64,000 nt of DNA from Schaedlerella glycyrrhizinilytica_A (lineage in GTDB: Bacteria; Bacillota; Clostridia; Lachnospirales; Lachnospiraceae). A program made the translations under genes and the position numbers. Position 1 is the stretch's first letter; the number at the start of each line of letters is the position of its first letter. The stretch lies in NCBI RefSeq assembly GCF_042852765.1, contig NZ_AP031414.1. One strand, written 5' to 3'. Shown piece by piece: positions 45,564-54,547 of this stretch. Under the pieces are notes generated by a model. It searched no databases. It had not been told where the DNA came from and was given only the letters and a program-made list of their open reading frames with translations.

Positions 45564-47015
45564 TTATTTCTGGCTCATCTCATTCAAAAGACTTACCTTT
45601 GTGTCGTATAATTTCTGTGACAGATCGACATACATCTTATGCGGATAGAACAGACGCTTCGTCTCCTCCCACAATGTCTCTTTCTCCTGCCGGCAGTATT
45701 CCGCGATTTCCATCACCGACGGAGATTCATAAACACATTCCCCTTTGATGAACACCGGTTTTAAAATCTCGCGCATTGTGTAACTTCCGCCCGGAAGTCT
45801 TGTCTTTTTCCATGTCGCACTCGGATCAAACAAAAGTAATTCTTCTGCTGTGTCAAATGTCTCTCCGACAAAACAGATCAGATCCGCCCGGATTTTCCCA
45901 GTCTCTTTATCATATACACGATAAATCGTTTTGTTTCCCGGATTTGTGATCTTTTCCGTGTTTTCCGAAAGTTTGATCTTCGGCACAAATTCCCCGTCCG
46001 CATTCTGGATCGCCGCCAGCTTATAAACACCGCCGAAAGACGGGCAGTCTTTGGATGTGATCAGATTCGTTCCCACACCCCATGACGTGATCGCCGCATC
46101 CTGCATCTTCAGATCATGGATCAAAATCTCATCCAGATCATTGGACGCTGCGATCACCGCATCTTCAAAGCCTGCCTCGTCCAGCATTTTCCGCGCTTTC
46201 TTTGATAAATATGCCAAGTCTCCGGAGTCCAGCCGGATACCGTATGACTTCGGCTTGATCCCGGCATCCCGCATCTCCCGAAAGACTCGGATCGCATTTG
46301 GCACACCGGATTTCAGCGTATCGTAAGTATCCACAAGAAGCGTGCACGCATTCGGATATAATTTCGCATATTCTTTGAACGCGGTATATTCATCCGGGAA
46401 GCTCATGATCCAGCTGTGCGCATGCGTTCCCATCACCGGAACGTTGAACAATTTTCCTGCCAGCACATTGGACGTTCCGACACATCCGCCGATCATCGCC
46501 GCACGCGCGCCGTACAGCCCCGCATCCGGACCCTGCGCACGCCGCAGTCCGAATTCCATAATGCCGTCACCCTCCGCCGCATAGACAACACGCGAAGTCT
46601 TCGTCGCGATCAGACACTGATGATTGATGATATTGAGGATCGCCGTCTCCACAAGCTGCGCTTCCATGATCGGCGCGATCACTTTCAAAAGCGGTTCTTT
46701 CGGGAAGACAACCGTCCCCTCCGGGATCGCATAAATGTCTCCGCTGAAATGGAATCCGCTTAAATATTGAAGAAAATCTTCACTGAAGATCCCCAGCTTC
46801 CGCAGATAATCCACATCCTCATAAGAAAAATTCAAATTTTTGATATATTCAATGACCTGCTCAAGACCTGCCATCACAGAATATCCGGATTTGTTCGGGT
46901 TCTCCCGGAAAAAGACGTCAAACACGACGGTTTCATTTTCCTGGGTTTCAAAATATCCCTGCATCATCGTCAATTCGTACAGATCTGTCAGCAGCGTAAG
47001 ATTCTGAGCACTCAT
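45564..47015 (-). CDS. pncB: Nicotinate phosphoribosyltransferase
   Basis: Salvages nicotinate to NaMN for NAD synthesis. The 483-residue protein has TLLTDLYELTMMQGYF at the N-terminus, FGLRRAQGPDAGLYGARAA, the active-site GTHAHSW (histidine autophosphorylated in the family) and RLDSGDLAYLSKKAR. An extended -10 TGGTATAAT lies upstream near 47046. It runs into ddl and murF on the same strand. Confidence 0.95.
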   Translation of the reverse strand: MSAQNLTLLTDLYELTMMQGYFETQENETVVFDVFFRENPNKSGYSVMAGLEQVIEYIKNLNFSYEDVDYLRKLGIFSEDFLQYLSGFHFSGDIYAIPEGTVVFPKEPLLKVIAPIMEAQLVETAILNIINHQCLIATKTSRVVYAAEGDGIMEFGLRRAQGPDAGLYGARAAMIGGCVGTSNVLAGKLFNVPVMGTHAHSWIMSFPDEYTAFKEYAKLYPNACTLLVDTYDTLKSGVPNAIRVFREMRDAGIKPKSYGIRLDSGDLAYLSKKARKMLDEAGFEDAVIAASNDLDEILIHDLKMQDAAITSWGVGTNLITSKDCPSFGGVYKLAAIQNADGEFVPKIKLSENTEKITNPGNKTIYRVYDKETGKIRADLICFVGETFDTAEELLLFDPSATWKKTRLPGGSYTMREILKPVFIKGECVYESPSVMEIAEYCRQEKETLWEETKRLFYPHKMYVDLSQKLYDTKVSLLNEMSQK

Positions 47016-47097
47016 AAATCTAATTCCTTTCCGTTTTTCGTTACATTATACCACATCAACCGGAGGATTTTCATCTTTTTTGTGATTTGATAATCTT

Positions 47098-47174
47098 AGC
47101 GTCGGTGTACAAGGGGGAAAACGGTCGATTAAGAGCAAATCTAAACCACGTAATTCCCCTTGTACACTGACGCT
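47098..47174. repeat. R2 palindromic repeat, copy C (best preserved)
   Basis: The left arm AGCGTCGGTGTACAAGGGG and the complement of the right arm (CCCCTTGTACACTGACGCT at 47156-47174) agree at 18 of 19 positions. The interior carries AAACCACGTAATT, shared with copy A. It lies between pncB and the short ORF at 47199. Confidence 0.85.
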
Positions 47175-47198
47175 GGAACTATGCACGATTCTTCGTTT

Positions 47199-47366
47199 TT
47201 ACAGAATGCTTTCATAATGGTAATTGATGGAGTGCAGTACATCTGCATAATCATTTGCTACTTCTTCCGCTGACTCTCTATTTAATTTCTGATTTATTTT
47301 ATCTTTGATAGTAAAACAACCGTCTCCACGTGAACCGTCATCGGGAACTGATCCACCGCCCGCCAT
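47199..47366 (-). CDS. Short ORF, 55 residues, overlapping the methyltransferase 3' end
   Basis: Unrecognised. The reading frame starts at ATG 47366 (GGAG only two bases away, so a tight ribosome site), overlaps the last 73 bases of the rRNA methyltransferase gene in another frame and ends at 47199. The first 20 residues are Gly/Asp-rich and may just shadow the other gene. The rest (DKINQKLNRESAEEVANDY, then ADVLHSINYHYESIL) lies outside it and looks like a helical protein end. It could be a real small protein, the remnant of a lost gene or chance. Confidence 0.35.
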   Translation of the reverse strand: MAGGGSVPDDGSRGDGCFTIKDKINQKLNRESAEEVANDYADVLHSINYHYESIL

Positions 47367-48688
47367 TTCTCCAGCCGGTATCCGCCCTCTCCGCAGAGGA
47401 ACTTCAGATCCCGCGCCAACGTTGCGGAATCACAGCTCACATACACGATCCGCTCCGGTTCCATCTCAACCATCGTCCGAAGAAGCGATTCTTCACAGCC
47501 TTTCCGCGGCGGATCCACCACGATCACATCCGCACGGGCATGTTCTCCCGGATGTTCTTTCGCATAATTTTCATAATATTTTGGCAGGACTTCCTCAGCT
47601 TTTCCGACATAAAAACGTGCATTCTCAATTCCGTTGATCTCTGCATTCCGGCGCGCATCCTCGATCGCCTGCGGTACAATTTCTACCCCCTGCACTTCCC
47701 GCGCCTGCTGTGCCAGAAAAAGAGAGATCGTTCCGATTCCGCAGTACAGATCCCACACAGTCTCATGTCCGGACAACTGCGCATATTTCAGCGCCAGCCC
47801 GTAAAGTTTCTCTGTCTGTGCCGGATTCACCTGATAAAAAGAAAGCGGCGAGATCTGGTATCTGACATCTCCGATATAATCCGTGATATATCCCTGTCCC
47901 CATAACGTCTCATAGGTCTCTCCCATAATGACATTGGTCCGGTTCCGGTTTGGACTGATCGTGATACTTGTCATCCCCTTGATCGCCGAAAGTTTTTCCA
48001 CAAGCGCTTCCGCATGCGGGATCTTCTTTCCATTGATCACATAACAGACCATGATCTCCCCGGTTTTAAAACCATAGCGGATCAGGGCATGCCGGATCAG
48101 ACCCTCTCCGGTAGTTTCATTATAAGAAGCGATCTTGTACCGCTTCATAAATTCCAACGTCAACTCCAGAATTTCTTTGTTCACGGAAACTCCCAGAGCG
48201 CAGTCGGTATTTTCAATAATATCATGTGTTCTTCCCGCATAGAAACCGGTAACAGGGTTTCCCGCTTTATCTGTTCCGAACGGAAACTGTGCTTTATTTC
48301 GATAATAAAACGGCTCGTCCATTCCGACGATCGGATCCATCGTTTTCTCCGTCACTTCCGGTGAAAATCCGCCGATCCGTTCCAAATTGCCTTTCACTTT
48401 CGCCTGTTTAAATGCAAGCTGACGCTCATAGGACATTTCCTGGATCTGACATCCGCCGCACCGCCTTGCATGCGGACATACCGGTTCCACACGGTCTTTG
48501 GACGGTGTGATCACACGCATCAGACGCGCATAACCGTAGTTTTTCTTTGCCTTTGTGACTTTCACTTCCGCCACGTCGCCGATCACGGCATCCTTAATAA
48601 ATAGGGTATAGCCATCAACTCTGCCTATACCCTCTCCATTTACTCCAATATCTTCAATTGTTACGATCGCTGTTTCATTTTTCTGCAT
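47294..48688 (-). CDS. 23S rRNA (uracil-C5)-methyltransferase, RumA/RlmD family
   Basis: 464-residue SAM-dependent methyltransferase. It has an N-terminal TRAM domain (VTIEDIGVNGEGIGRVDGYTLFI), an iron-sulfur cysteine cluster (CPHARRCGGCQIQ, plus C in NTDCALG) and the SAM motif VWDLYCGIGTISLFLA. VDPPRKGCEESLL and the catalytic YVSCDSATLARDL complete the domain. The start is ATG 48688 with GGGAG seven bases upstream; the longer frame to 48754 reads through 20-base tandem repeats and is rejected. The exact uracil (747 or 1939) is not decided. Confidence 0.93.
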   Translation of the reverse strand: MQKNETAIVTIEDIGVNGEGIGRVDGYTLFIKDAVIGDVAEVKVTKAKKNYGYARLMRVITPSKDRVEPVCPHARRCGGCQIQEMSYERQLAFKQAKVKGNLERIGGFSPEVTEKTMDPIVGMDEPFYYRNKAQFPFGTDKAGNPVTGFYAGRTHDIIENTDCALGVSVNKEILELTLEFMKRYKIASYNETTGEGLIRHALIRYGFKTGEIMVCYVINGKKIPHAEALVEKLSAIKGMTSITISPNRNRTNVIMGETYETLWGQGYITDYIGDVRYQISPLSFYQVNPAQTEKLYGLALKYAQLSGHETVWDLYCGIGTISLFLAQQAREVQGVEIVPQAIEDARRNAEINGIENARFYVGKAEEVLPKYYENYAKEHPGEHARADVIVVDPPRKGCEESLLRTMVEMEPERIVYVSCDSATLARDLKFLCGEGGYRLEKWRAVDQFPMTVHVETVVLLSKIK

Positions 48689-48761
48689 TCTCTTGCTCCC
48701 ACTGCATGACGCATTTATACTCTGCATCGCACCTATACACTCTGCATTACGCACCCTATGT
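48683..48761. repeat. Degenerate ~20-bp tandem repeats over the methyltransferase start
   Basis: Three adjacent 20-base units beginning CTGCAT (48702, 48722, 48742), and a fourth related 19-base unit at 48683 that contains the start codon. Confidence 0.6.
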
Positions 48762-48806
48762 GTTTTTTCTATTAATAATTCTTCTATATAGTTCTTTTAT
48801 GTATTC

Positions 48807-48824
48807 CCTTTTGTACACTGACGC
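48807..48824. repeat. R2 single arm, copy D
   Basis: CCTTTTGTACACTGACGC, matching the right arm of copy C but with no left arm nearby. Probably a decayed or half copy. Confidence 0.5.
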
Positions 48825-48854
48825 AATATATTTCTCATGTGCTTTATCAATAGT

Positions 48855-49799
48855 TTACACGTCGCTGGTCCGTCTCAGATTCGACTCAAAAAGCCGGTTG
48901 TATCCAAGCCAGTCCGTTCCTTTTTTATCCTTGAAAATCTCTTTCAATGTCTGCATTTTTGCATCCGCATTATCTGCAAGGTTCAGCGCCATTGCCTCTG
49001 CAAGCGCCGGCTTCTTTGGTGAACCGAACTCCAGCTCTCCGTGATGCGCGATAATGCAGTGTTTCCACTCATTTGCAAGCACCTCCGGGAAATCCGGGAT
49101 TGTACGGATCGCATCGCTCAGCATCTCCACGCCGATCACAATATGTCCGATCAACTGTCCCTCATCCGTATAGTCATTGTCCGGAAAACTTGACAACTCC
49201 TTTGTCTTTCCGATGTCGTGGCAGACTGCCGAGGCGATCAGAAGATCTTTGTTGATGATGTCGTATGCCCCCGCAAAATATTCACACAAATGTACCACGC
49301 TCAACGTATGTTCCAAAAGTCCGCCCGCAAATCCGTGATGTACGGTTTTGGCCGCCGAATGTCCTTTGAATTTCTTGATAAACGCTTCATCATTTACAAA
49401 ATAATATTCCACTGCGCGGCGGAGGTACTCATTGGAAATCCCTCTGATATAAGTAAGAAGCTCTTCATACATCGTATCCACGCTCTTCTCGGAAGTCGGC
49501 ATATAATCTGCCGGATTATAATCTCCCTCCGAAGCGATCCGAAGCTGTTTGATGTTCAACTGCAGATTGTTATTGTAAGTGATCACATCTCCGACCACCT
49601 CGATAAAGTCTTTCTCGTCGTAATCTGCGATCCCCTGTGAATTCGGATCCCAGATCTTTCCGTCCAAAGTTCCTGTTTTATCCTGAAGAAGCAGGTTATC
49701 ATACGGTTTTCCGTTGCGTGTCTCCGCAGAACGTTTCCCCTTGCACAGATAAATGCTTCTGATTGTTTCACCCTCGTGTAAATCTTTAATATATTTCAT
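48855..49799 (-). CDS. 3'-5' exoribonuclease, YhaM-like (OB fold and HD domain)
   Basis: 314-residue protein with an N-terminal nucleic-acid-binding OB fold (ETIRSIYLCKGKRSAETRNGK, KTGTLDGKIWDPN) and an HD-type metal phosphohydrolase domain. Its metal site residues lie in HGFAGGLLEHTLSV and ASAVCHDIGKTKEL, with a later IIAHHGELEFG. YhaM of Bacillus is a 3'-5' RNA (and DNA) exonuclease. Confidence 0.92.
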   Translation of the reverse strand: MKYIKDLHEGETIRSIYLCKGKRSAETRNGKPYDNLLLQDKTGTLDGKIWDPNSQGIADYDEKDFIEVVGDVITYNNNLQLNIKQLRIASEGDYNPADYMPTSEKSVDTMYEELLTYIRGISNEYLRRAVEYYFVNDEAFIKKFKGHSAAKTVHHGFAGGLLEHTLSVVHLCEYFAGAYDIINKDLLIASAVCHDIGKTKELSSFPDNDYTDEGQLIGHIVIGVEMLSDAIRTIPDFPEVLANEWKHCIIAHHGELEFGSPKKPALAEAMALNLADNADAKMQTLKEIFKDKKGTDWLGYNRLFESNLRRTSDV

Positions 49800-49862
49800 A
49801 TGCTGTTAAGTCCTCTTTCTGTTTCTGTTTTCATAAACAATCTCTTGCCGTCCCACCGTTTT

Positions 49863-51218
49863 TCACTCCCAGCTTCCCACCATCAGGGTAAACTGGATGT
49901 CCACATATCCGGCTGCGCCTCTTCGCTGTCCTGTGATCCCGATCTCTTTTCCCGGTTGACATTCCAGCATCGCTTTTTCATATGCCGCAAATCCGGAAAT
50001 CGGTTTTCCATCCACTTCCCGGATCACATCGCCATTCTGAATCCCTGCTGCCATCGCCGGCGAATCCGCATCCACCGCCGTGATATACAATCCCTCCGGA
50101 AGCCCCTGCTCCTGCGCCGCAGCCGCGGTCACAGTCACGCCATAAATTCCCGCATAAGGTACTTTTTCCCCGTTCAAAAGCAGTTCCATCGTCGATTTCA
50201 TATCCGAGATCGCAAGCGCATTCGCCGTCGCCGAGATTCCACCCTCTTCGGTTTCCGGACCGATCCCCTGACGTACGATTCCGATGACCGCTCCGTCCTG
50301 ATTCAAAAGGATACCGCTGCCATCCACTTCCAATGGAATGTCCGTGGAGATCACCCTGCAGTCTCCATCGGAAAATGTGGTCGACAATGCCGTAGAACTG
50401 ACCACGCCATATCCGAGTCCGTTGTCGTAACCAAACAGATTGCCAAGCGCGATCACGGGATCTCCTTTGCCAATGATATTAGAATTACCGAGATCTGCTA
50501 CCTGGATCTTTCCCCACGTCTCCTCCAGAACGATACTTCTCACGATAGAAAATACCGCCAGCTTCCGGTTTTGATCCTGCACTTTGAGCGCCGCCGCACA
50601 GCGGCTTCCGTCCGCCAGTACGATTTCCCATGTATCCGCATCCTTACAGACAGAATTATCCGCAAGGATCAAAAGTTCCTGTCCGTTGTCCGCGGCGATG
50701 ATCCCTGTCACTCCCGGATCGGAACTGCCCGTTCCCATCCAGTCATCCGATCCGTCCGCGCTGCCAGCATGAACCGACACCACACCTTTTCCTGCCTTCT
50801 CCGCCGTCGCAGACAGGCTTTCCATCATTGCCTGATAACTTGCGACGTCCAGAACAGGCGCCTTAGCATCTTCCTGCGCCGCCTGTTCGTCTGCTTCCGC
50901 CGCGGCGCCGTCCTCTGCATCCTCGGGGATCGTGACTTTCTGCGGATCTTCCCGAAAAGTCTCTTCCGCCCACGGTTTGAGCGCAAAAAAACTACAACAG
51001 GCAAACATTCCAATGATGACGCCATAAATCGCCATCCGCAGCAACTGCATGAAAATCTTTTCCCTGCTGACAGGTTTCGGTTTGATCGTCTCTTTTAAAA
51101 AAGAAAAGGAATCTCCGGAACTGGAGTTTTCGTCCTGTTTCGGATCCGGGTTCTGATCGTACAGCATAGCCAAATTCTCCTTCTGTTCTAGTATAACCGA
51201 TTCCATTTCATTGTTCAA
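49863..51218 (-). CDS. HtrA-like serine protease homologue with PDZ domain, catalytic residues altered
   Basis: 451-residue membrane-anchored protein: an N-terminal cytoplasmic part, one hydrophobic segment near residues 70-90 (MAIYGVIIGMFACCSFFAL) and a linker rich in Ala, Glu and Asp. A trypsin-like domain (about 155-345) and a C-terminal PDZ domain (about 355-445; GLYITAVDADSPAMAAGIQNGDVIREVDG) follow. Where HtrA has NNHVV this protein has DNSVC, and the usual D-L-A-V is KLAVF, so His and Asp appear lost. The GNSGGP region reads DGSGI; the serine may remain. It uses a TTG start (AGAGGA six bases upstream). It may be a non-catalytic scaffold or sensor. It lies divergent from mutS2. Confidence 0.85.
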   Translation of the reverse strand: MNNEMESVILEQKENLAMLYDQNPDPKQDENSSSGDSFSFLKETIKPKPVSREKIFMQLLRMAIYGVIIGMFACCSFFALKPWAEETFREDPQKVTIPEDAEDGAAAEADEQAAQEDAKAPVLDVASYQAMMESLSATAEKAGKGVVSVHAGSADGSDDWMGTGSSDPGVTGIIAADNGQELLILADNSVCKDADTWEIVLADGSRCAAALKVQDQNRKLAVFSIVRSIVLEETWGKIQVADLGNSNIIGKGDPVIALGNLFGYDNGLGYGVVSSTALSTTFSDGDCRVISTDIPLEVDGSGILLNQDGAVIGIVRQGIGPETEEGGISATANALAISDMKSTMELLLNGEKVPYAGIYGVTVTAAAAQEQGLPEGLYITAVDADSPAMAAGIQNGDVIREVDGKPISGFAAYEKAMLECQPGKEIGITGQRRGAAGYVDIQFTLMVGSWE

Positions 51219-51326
51219 TATTTATCCTCTTTTCATTATAGTGTAAATGCGTTAAAATGGTTACAGTCCATACAATAGGAACAGGAACTTACACCGCCGT
51301 TTTGGGGCGGCAGAACGGAGATTTTT

Positions 51327-53702
51327 ATGAACCAAAAGACATTATTAAAATTAGAATATAATAAGATCATCACACTTTTAGAAGAGCAGGCGGCTTCATT
51401 CCGCGGACGGCAGCTTTGCCGCAAATTAAAACCGATGACGGATCTGGAACGGATCGACACCTGTCAGGAACAGACCGCAGCCGCATTTACAAGGATCGTT
51501 AAAAAGGGACATCTCTCTTTCGGCGACGCATTTCCGGTTGAGGAATCCATGAAGCGGCTGGAAGTGGGCGCTTCTCTCGGAAGCGGAGAACTTCTTCGTA
51601 TCTGCAAAGTCCTGCAGAATGCCGGACGCGCCAAAGCATACGGTCGACACGATACCCAGGACGAACTTGCCGACTGTCTCGACGCATATTTTGATCAGCT
51701 TGAACCGCTGACTCTGCTCAGCAATGAGATCGAGCGTTGTATCATCGCAGAAGACGAGATCAGCGACGACGCCAGCCCTGCACTCAAACATATCCGCCGG
51801 AGCATTGCCGGGATCAACGACAAAGTCCACGCAACGCTGAACAGTCTGGTCAACGGCTCCCTCCGCAGCTATCTGCAGGATCCGATCATCACGATGCGCG
51901 GCGACCGCTACTGTGTTCCGGTCAAAGCCGAATACAGAAGTCAGGTAAATGGCATGATCCACGACCAGTCGTCCACCGGTTCCACTTTATTTATCGAGCC
52001 GATGGCAGTCGTCAAACTGAACAACGATCTCAAAGAGTTCTACGCAAAAGAACAGGAAGAGATCCAGGTGATCCTTGCGCGTCTGAGTGAAGACACTGCC
52101 GAATATATTGAAGAGATCCGCACCGATTACCGTGTGCTGACCGATCTCGATTTCATTTTCGCGAGAGGACAGTTAGCGCTTTCCATGAATGCCAGCCGTC
52201 CGATCTTGAACAACGAGGGACGGATCCACATCCGGGACGGGAGACATCCGCTTTTGGACGCTCGCAAAGTTGTTCCGATCACGGTCACATTGGGAGAAGA
52301 TTTTTCTCTCCTGATCGTAACCGGACCGAATACCGGCGGTAAAACCGTCTCCTTAAAAACCGTAGGTCTGTTCACCTTGATGGGGCAGGCAGGGCTGCAT
52401 ATCCCGGCGGCTGACCGTTCGGAACTTGCCGTATTCCATCAGGTCTATGCGGACATCGGCGACGAGCAGAGTATCGAACAAAGTTTGAGTACCTTTTCCT
52501 CCCATATGACCAACATCGTCTCATTTTTAAAAGATGTCGACGAGCAGTCGCTCGTTCTTTTTGACGAGCTGGGAGCCGGTACCGATCCGACCGAGGGAGC
52601 GGCGCTTGCCATTGCGATCCTGTCGCATCTGCATAACCGCGGGATCCGCACAATGGCGACAACCCATTACAGTGAACTGAAAGTATTTGCGCTGTCCACC
52701 GAGGGAGTGGAAAATGCCTGCTGTGAATTTGACGTGGAGAGCCTGAAACCGACGTACCGGCTTTTGATCGGTATCCCCGGAAAGAGCAACGCATTTGCCA
52801 TTTCCGGCAAACTGGGGCTTCCGGATTATATTATCGAAGATGCCAAAAACCGGCTGACTGAGCAGGACGTCTCCTTTGAGGACCTGCTGACCGACCTCGA
52901 AAACAGCAAACGTATCATCGAAAAGGAACGGGATGAGATCCAGACATACAAACGGGAAGTAGAACGCCTGAAAACACAGACCCGCCAAAAACAGGAAAAA
53001 CTGGACGAACAGCGGGATCGTATTTTGCGGGAAGCCAATGAAAAAGCCAACGCCATTTTGCGGGAAGCCAAAGAAATGGCAGATGAGACAATGAAAAACT
53101 TCCGCAAATTCGGCAAAGAGGGGATTTCCGCCGCCGAAATGGAACGGGAACGCGAACGTCTCCGCAAGAAGATCAAAGATACCGCAGGAAAATCCGCGCT
53201 CAAGCCGCAGAAACCGAAAAAAACCTACAAACCGTCCGATTTTAAACTCGGTGAATCCGTCAAAGTCCTCAGCATGAACCTGACCGGAACGATCAGCTCC
53301 CTGCCGGATTCCCGCGGAAATGTCACCGTGCAGATGGGGATTCTCCGTTCACAGGTCAACATTTCCGATCTGGAGATCATCGAAGAAGCTAATCCATACG
53401 CGCCGAAAAATATGCGGCGCACCGGAAGCGGCAAGATCAAGATGAGTAAATCACTCTCCGTCAGACCCGAGATCAATCTGCTTGGAAAGACTGTGGATGA
53501 AGCAGTTGCCGAGCTGGACAAATATTTGGATGACGCGCTTCTCTCCCACTTAAACACGGTCCGTGTTGTCCACGGAAAGGGAACCGGAGCGCTGCGCAAA
53601 GGGATCCACGAATATCTGCGCCGTCAAAAGCATGTGAAATCCTACCATCTGGCAGAATTCGGCGAGGGTGACGCCGGCGTGACGATCGTGGAACTCGGTT
53701 AA
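51327..53702 (+). CDS. mutS2: MutS2 family protein
   Basis: 791-residue ATPase of the MutS2 (RqcU) family, acting on recombination intermediates and, in Bacillus, on stalled ribosomes. Core helical and clamp domains lead to the ATPase with Walker A VTGPNTGGKTVSLKT near residue 330 and Walker B VLFDELGAGTDPTEGA. A long coiled coil follows (about 515-630, rich in Glu, Lys and Arg), then a C-terminal Smr domain with VRVVHGKGTGALRKGIHEYL. ATG 51327 has AACGGAG upstream. No terminator is seen before the response regulator gene. Confidence 0.97.
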   Translation: MNQKTLLKLEYNKIITLLEEQAASFRGRQLCRKLKPMTDLERIDTCQEQTAAAFTRIVKKGHLSFGDAFPVEESMKRLEVGASLGSGELLRICKVLQNAGRAKAYGRHDTQDELADCLDAYFDQLEPLTLLSNEIERCIIAEDEISDDASPALKHIRRSIAGINDKVHATLNSLVNGSLRSYLQDPIITMRGDRYCVPVKAEYRSQVNGMIHDQSSTGSTLFIEPMAVVKLNNDLKEFYAKEQEEIQVILARLSEDTAEYIEEIRTDYRVLTDLDFIFARGQLALSMNASRPILNNEGRIHIRDGRHPLLDARKVVPITVTLGEDFSLLIVTGPNTGGKTVSLKTVGLFTLMGQAGLHIPAADRSELAVFHQVYADIGDEQSIEQSLSTFSSHMTNIVSFLKDVDEQSLVLFDELGAGTDPTEGAALAIAILSHLHNRGIRTMATTHYSELKVFALSTEGVENACCEFDVESLKPTYRLLIGIPGKSNAFAISGKLGLPDYIIEDAKNRLTEQDVSFEDLLTDLENSKRIIEKERDEIQTYKREVERLKTQTRQKQEKLDEQRDRILREANEKANAILREAKEMADETMKNFRKFGKEGISAAEMERERERLRKKIKDTAGKSALKPQKPKKTYKPSDFKLGESVKVLSMNLTGTISSLPDSRGNVTVQMGILRSQVNISDLEIIEEANPYAPKNMRRTGSGKIKMSKSLSVRPEINLLGKTVDEAVAELDKYLDDALLSHLNTVRVVHGKGTGALRKGIHEYLRRQKHVKSYHLAEFGEGDAGVTIVELG

Positions 53703-53779
53703 GCCGCATAACATATCCGGGAAATATATCCGGGAACACCTACACCACAGAACGGACAGAATATAAAGGAGATCATCTT

Positions 53780-54493
53780 ATGAATAAACAAAAAATTCTT
53801 ATCGTCGATGACGACGAGAATATCGCGGAACTCATTTCGCTGTACCTGACCAAAGAATGTTTCGATACAAAAATGGTCTACAACGGCGAAGACGCTCTGC
53901 GCGCATTTGATACCTATCAGCCGAACCTGATCCTTTTGGATCTGATGCTTCCGGGCATCGACGGCTATCAGGTATGCCGCGAAGTGCGCGCCAAATCTTC
54001 CACGCCGATCATCATGTTATCCGCAAAAGGAGAAGTCTTTGACAAGGTGCTCGGTCTGGAACTGGGCGCCGACGACTATATCATGAAACCATTTGATTCC
54101 AAAGAGCTGGTTGCCCGCATCCGTGCCGTGCTGCGCCGTTATCAGCCTGCAAAACCGGAAGCCGCCGCAGCCCAGAGTGCTTCCCGGGAACGGATCAAAT
54201 GTGTCGAGTACGATGATTTGGAGATCAATCTGACCAACTACTCCGTCGTCTGCGACGGTCATCCCGTGGAAATGCCGCCAAAGGAACTGGAATTACTCTA
54301 TTTCCTTGCATCTTCCCCCAACCAGGTCTTTACGAGAGAACAGCTTCTGGATCAGATCTGGGGATATGAATACATCGGCGACACCCGCACCGTAGACGTC
54401 CATATCAAACGTCTGCGCGAAAAGATCAAAGAACATCCGTCATGGCGGCTCAGTACCGTCTGGGGCATCGGCTACAAATTTGAAACCCGATAA
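53780..54493 (+). CDS. Response regulator, OmpR/PhoB family
   Basis: 237-residue DNA-binding regulator. The receiver domain (residues 1-120) has the acidic pair DDDENIAE, the phosphorylation aspartate in LILLDLMLPGIDGY and the switch lysine in DDYIMKPFD. A winged-helix effector domain follows (PKELELLYFLASSP, GDTRTVDVHIKRLREKI). AGGAG precedes ATG 53780. It pairs with the sensor kinase that begins 54 bases later. Confidence 0.96.
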   Translation: MNKQKILIVDDDENIAELISLYLTKECFDTKMVYNGEDALRAFDTYQPNLILLDLMLPGIDGYQVCREVRAKSSTPIIMLSAKGEVFDKVLGLELGADDYIMKPFDSKELVARIRAVLRRYQPAKPEAAAAQSASRERIKCVEYDDLEINLTNYSVVCDGHPVEMPPKELELLYFLASSPNQVFTREQLLDQIWGYEYIGDTRTVDVHIKRLREKIKEHPSWRLSTVWGIGYKFETR

Positions 54494-54547
54494 CTGCGTT
54501 GCCGATTTCCGATTGCACAAACATTTATCTTTCAGGAGGAAACCAAC

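Noticed and set aside
49800..51098. 432-codon open frame antisense to the HtrA-like gene
   Set aside because: Arginine/histidine-rich shadow; the minus-strand frame has a membrane segment, protease-like fold and PDZ.
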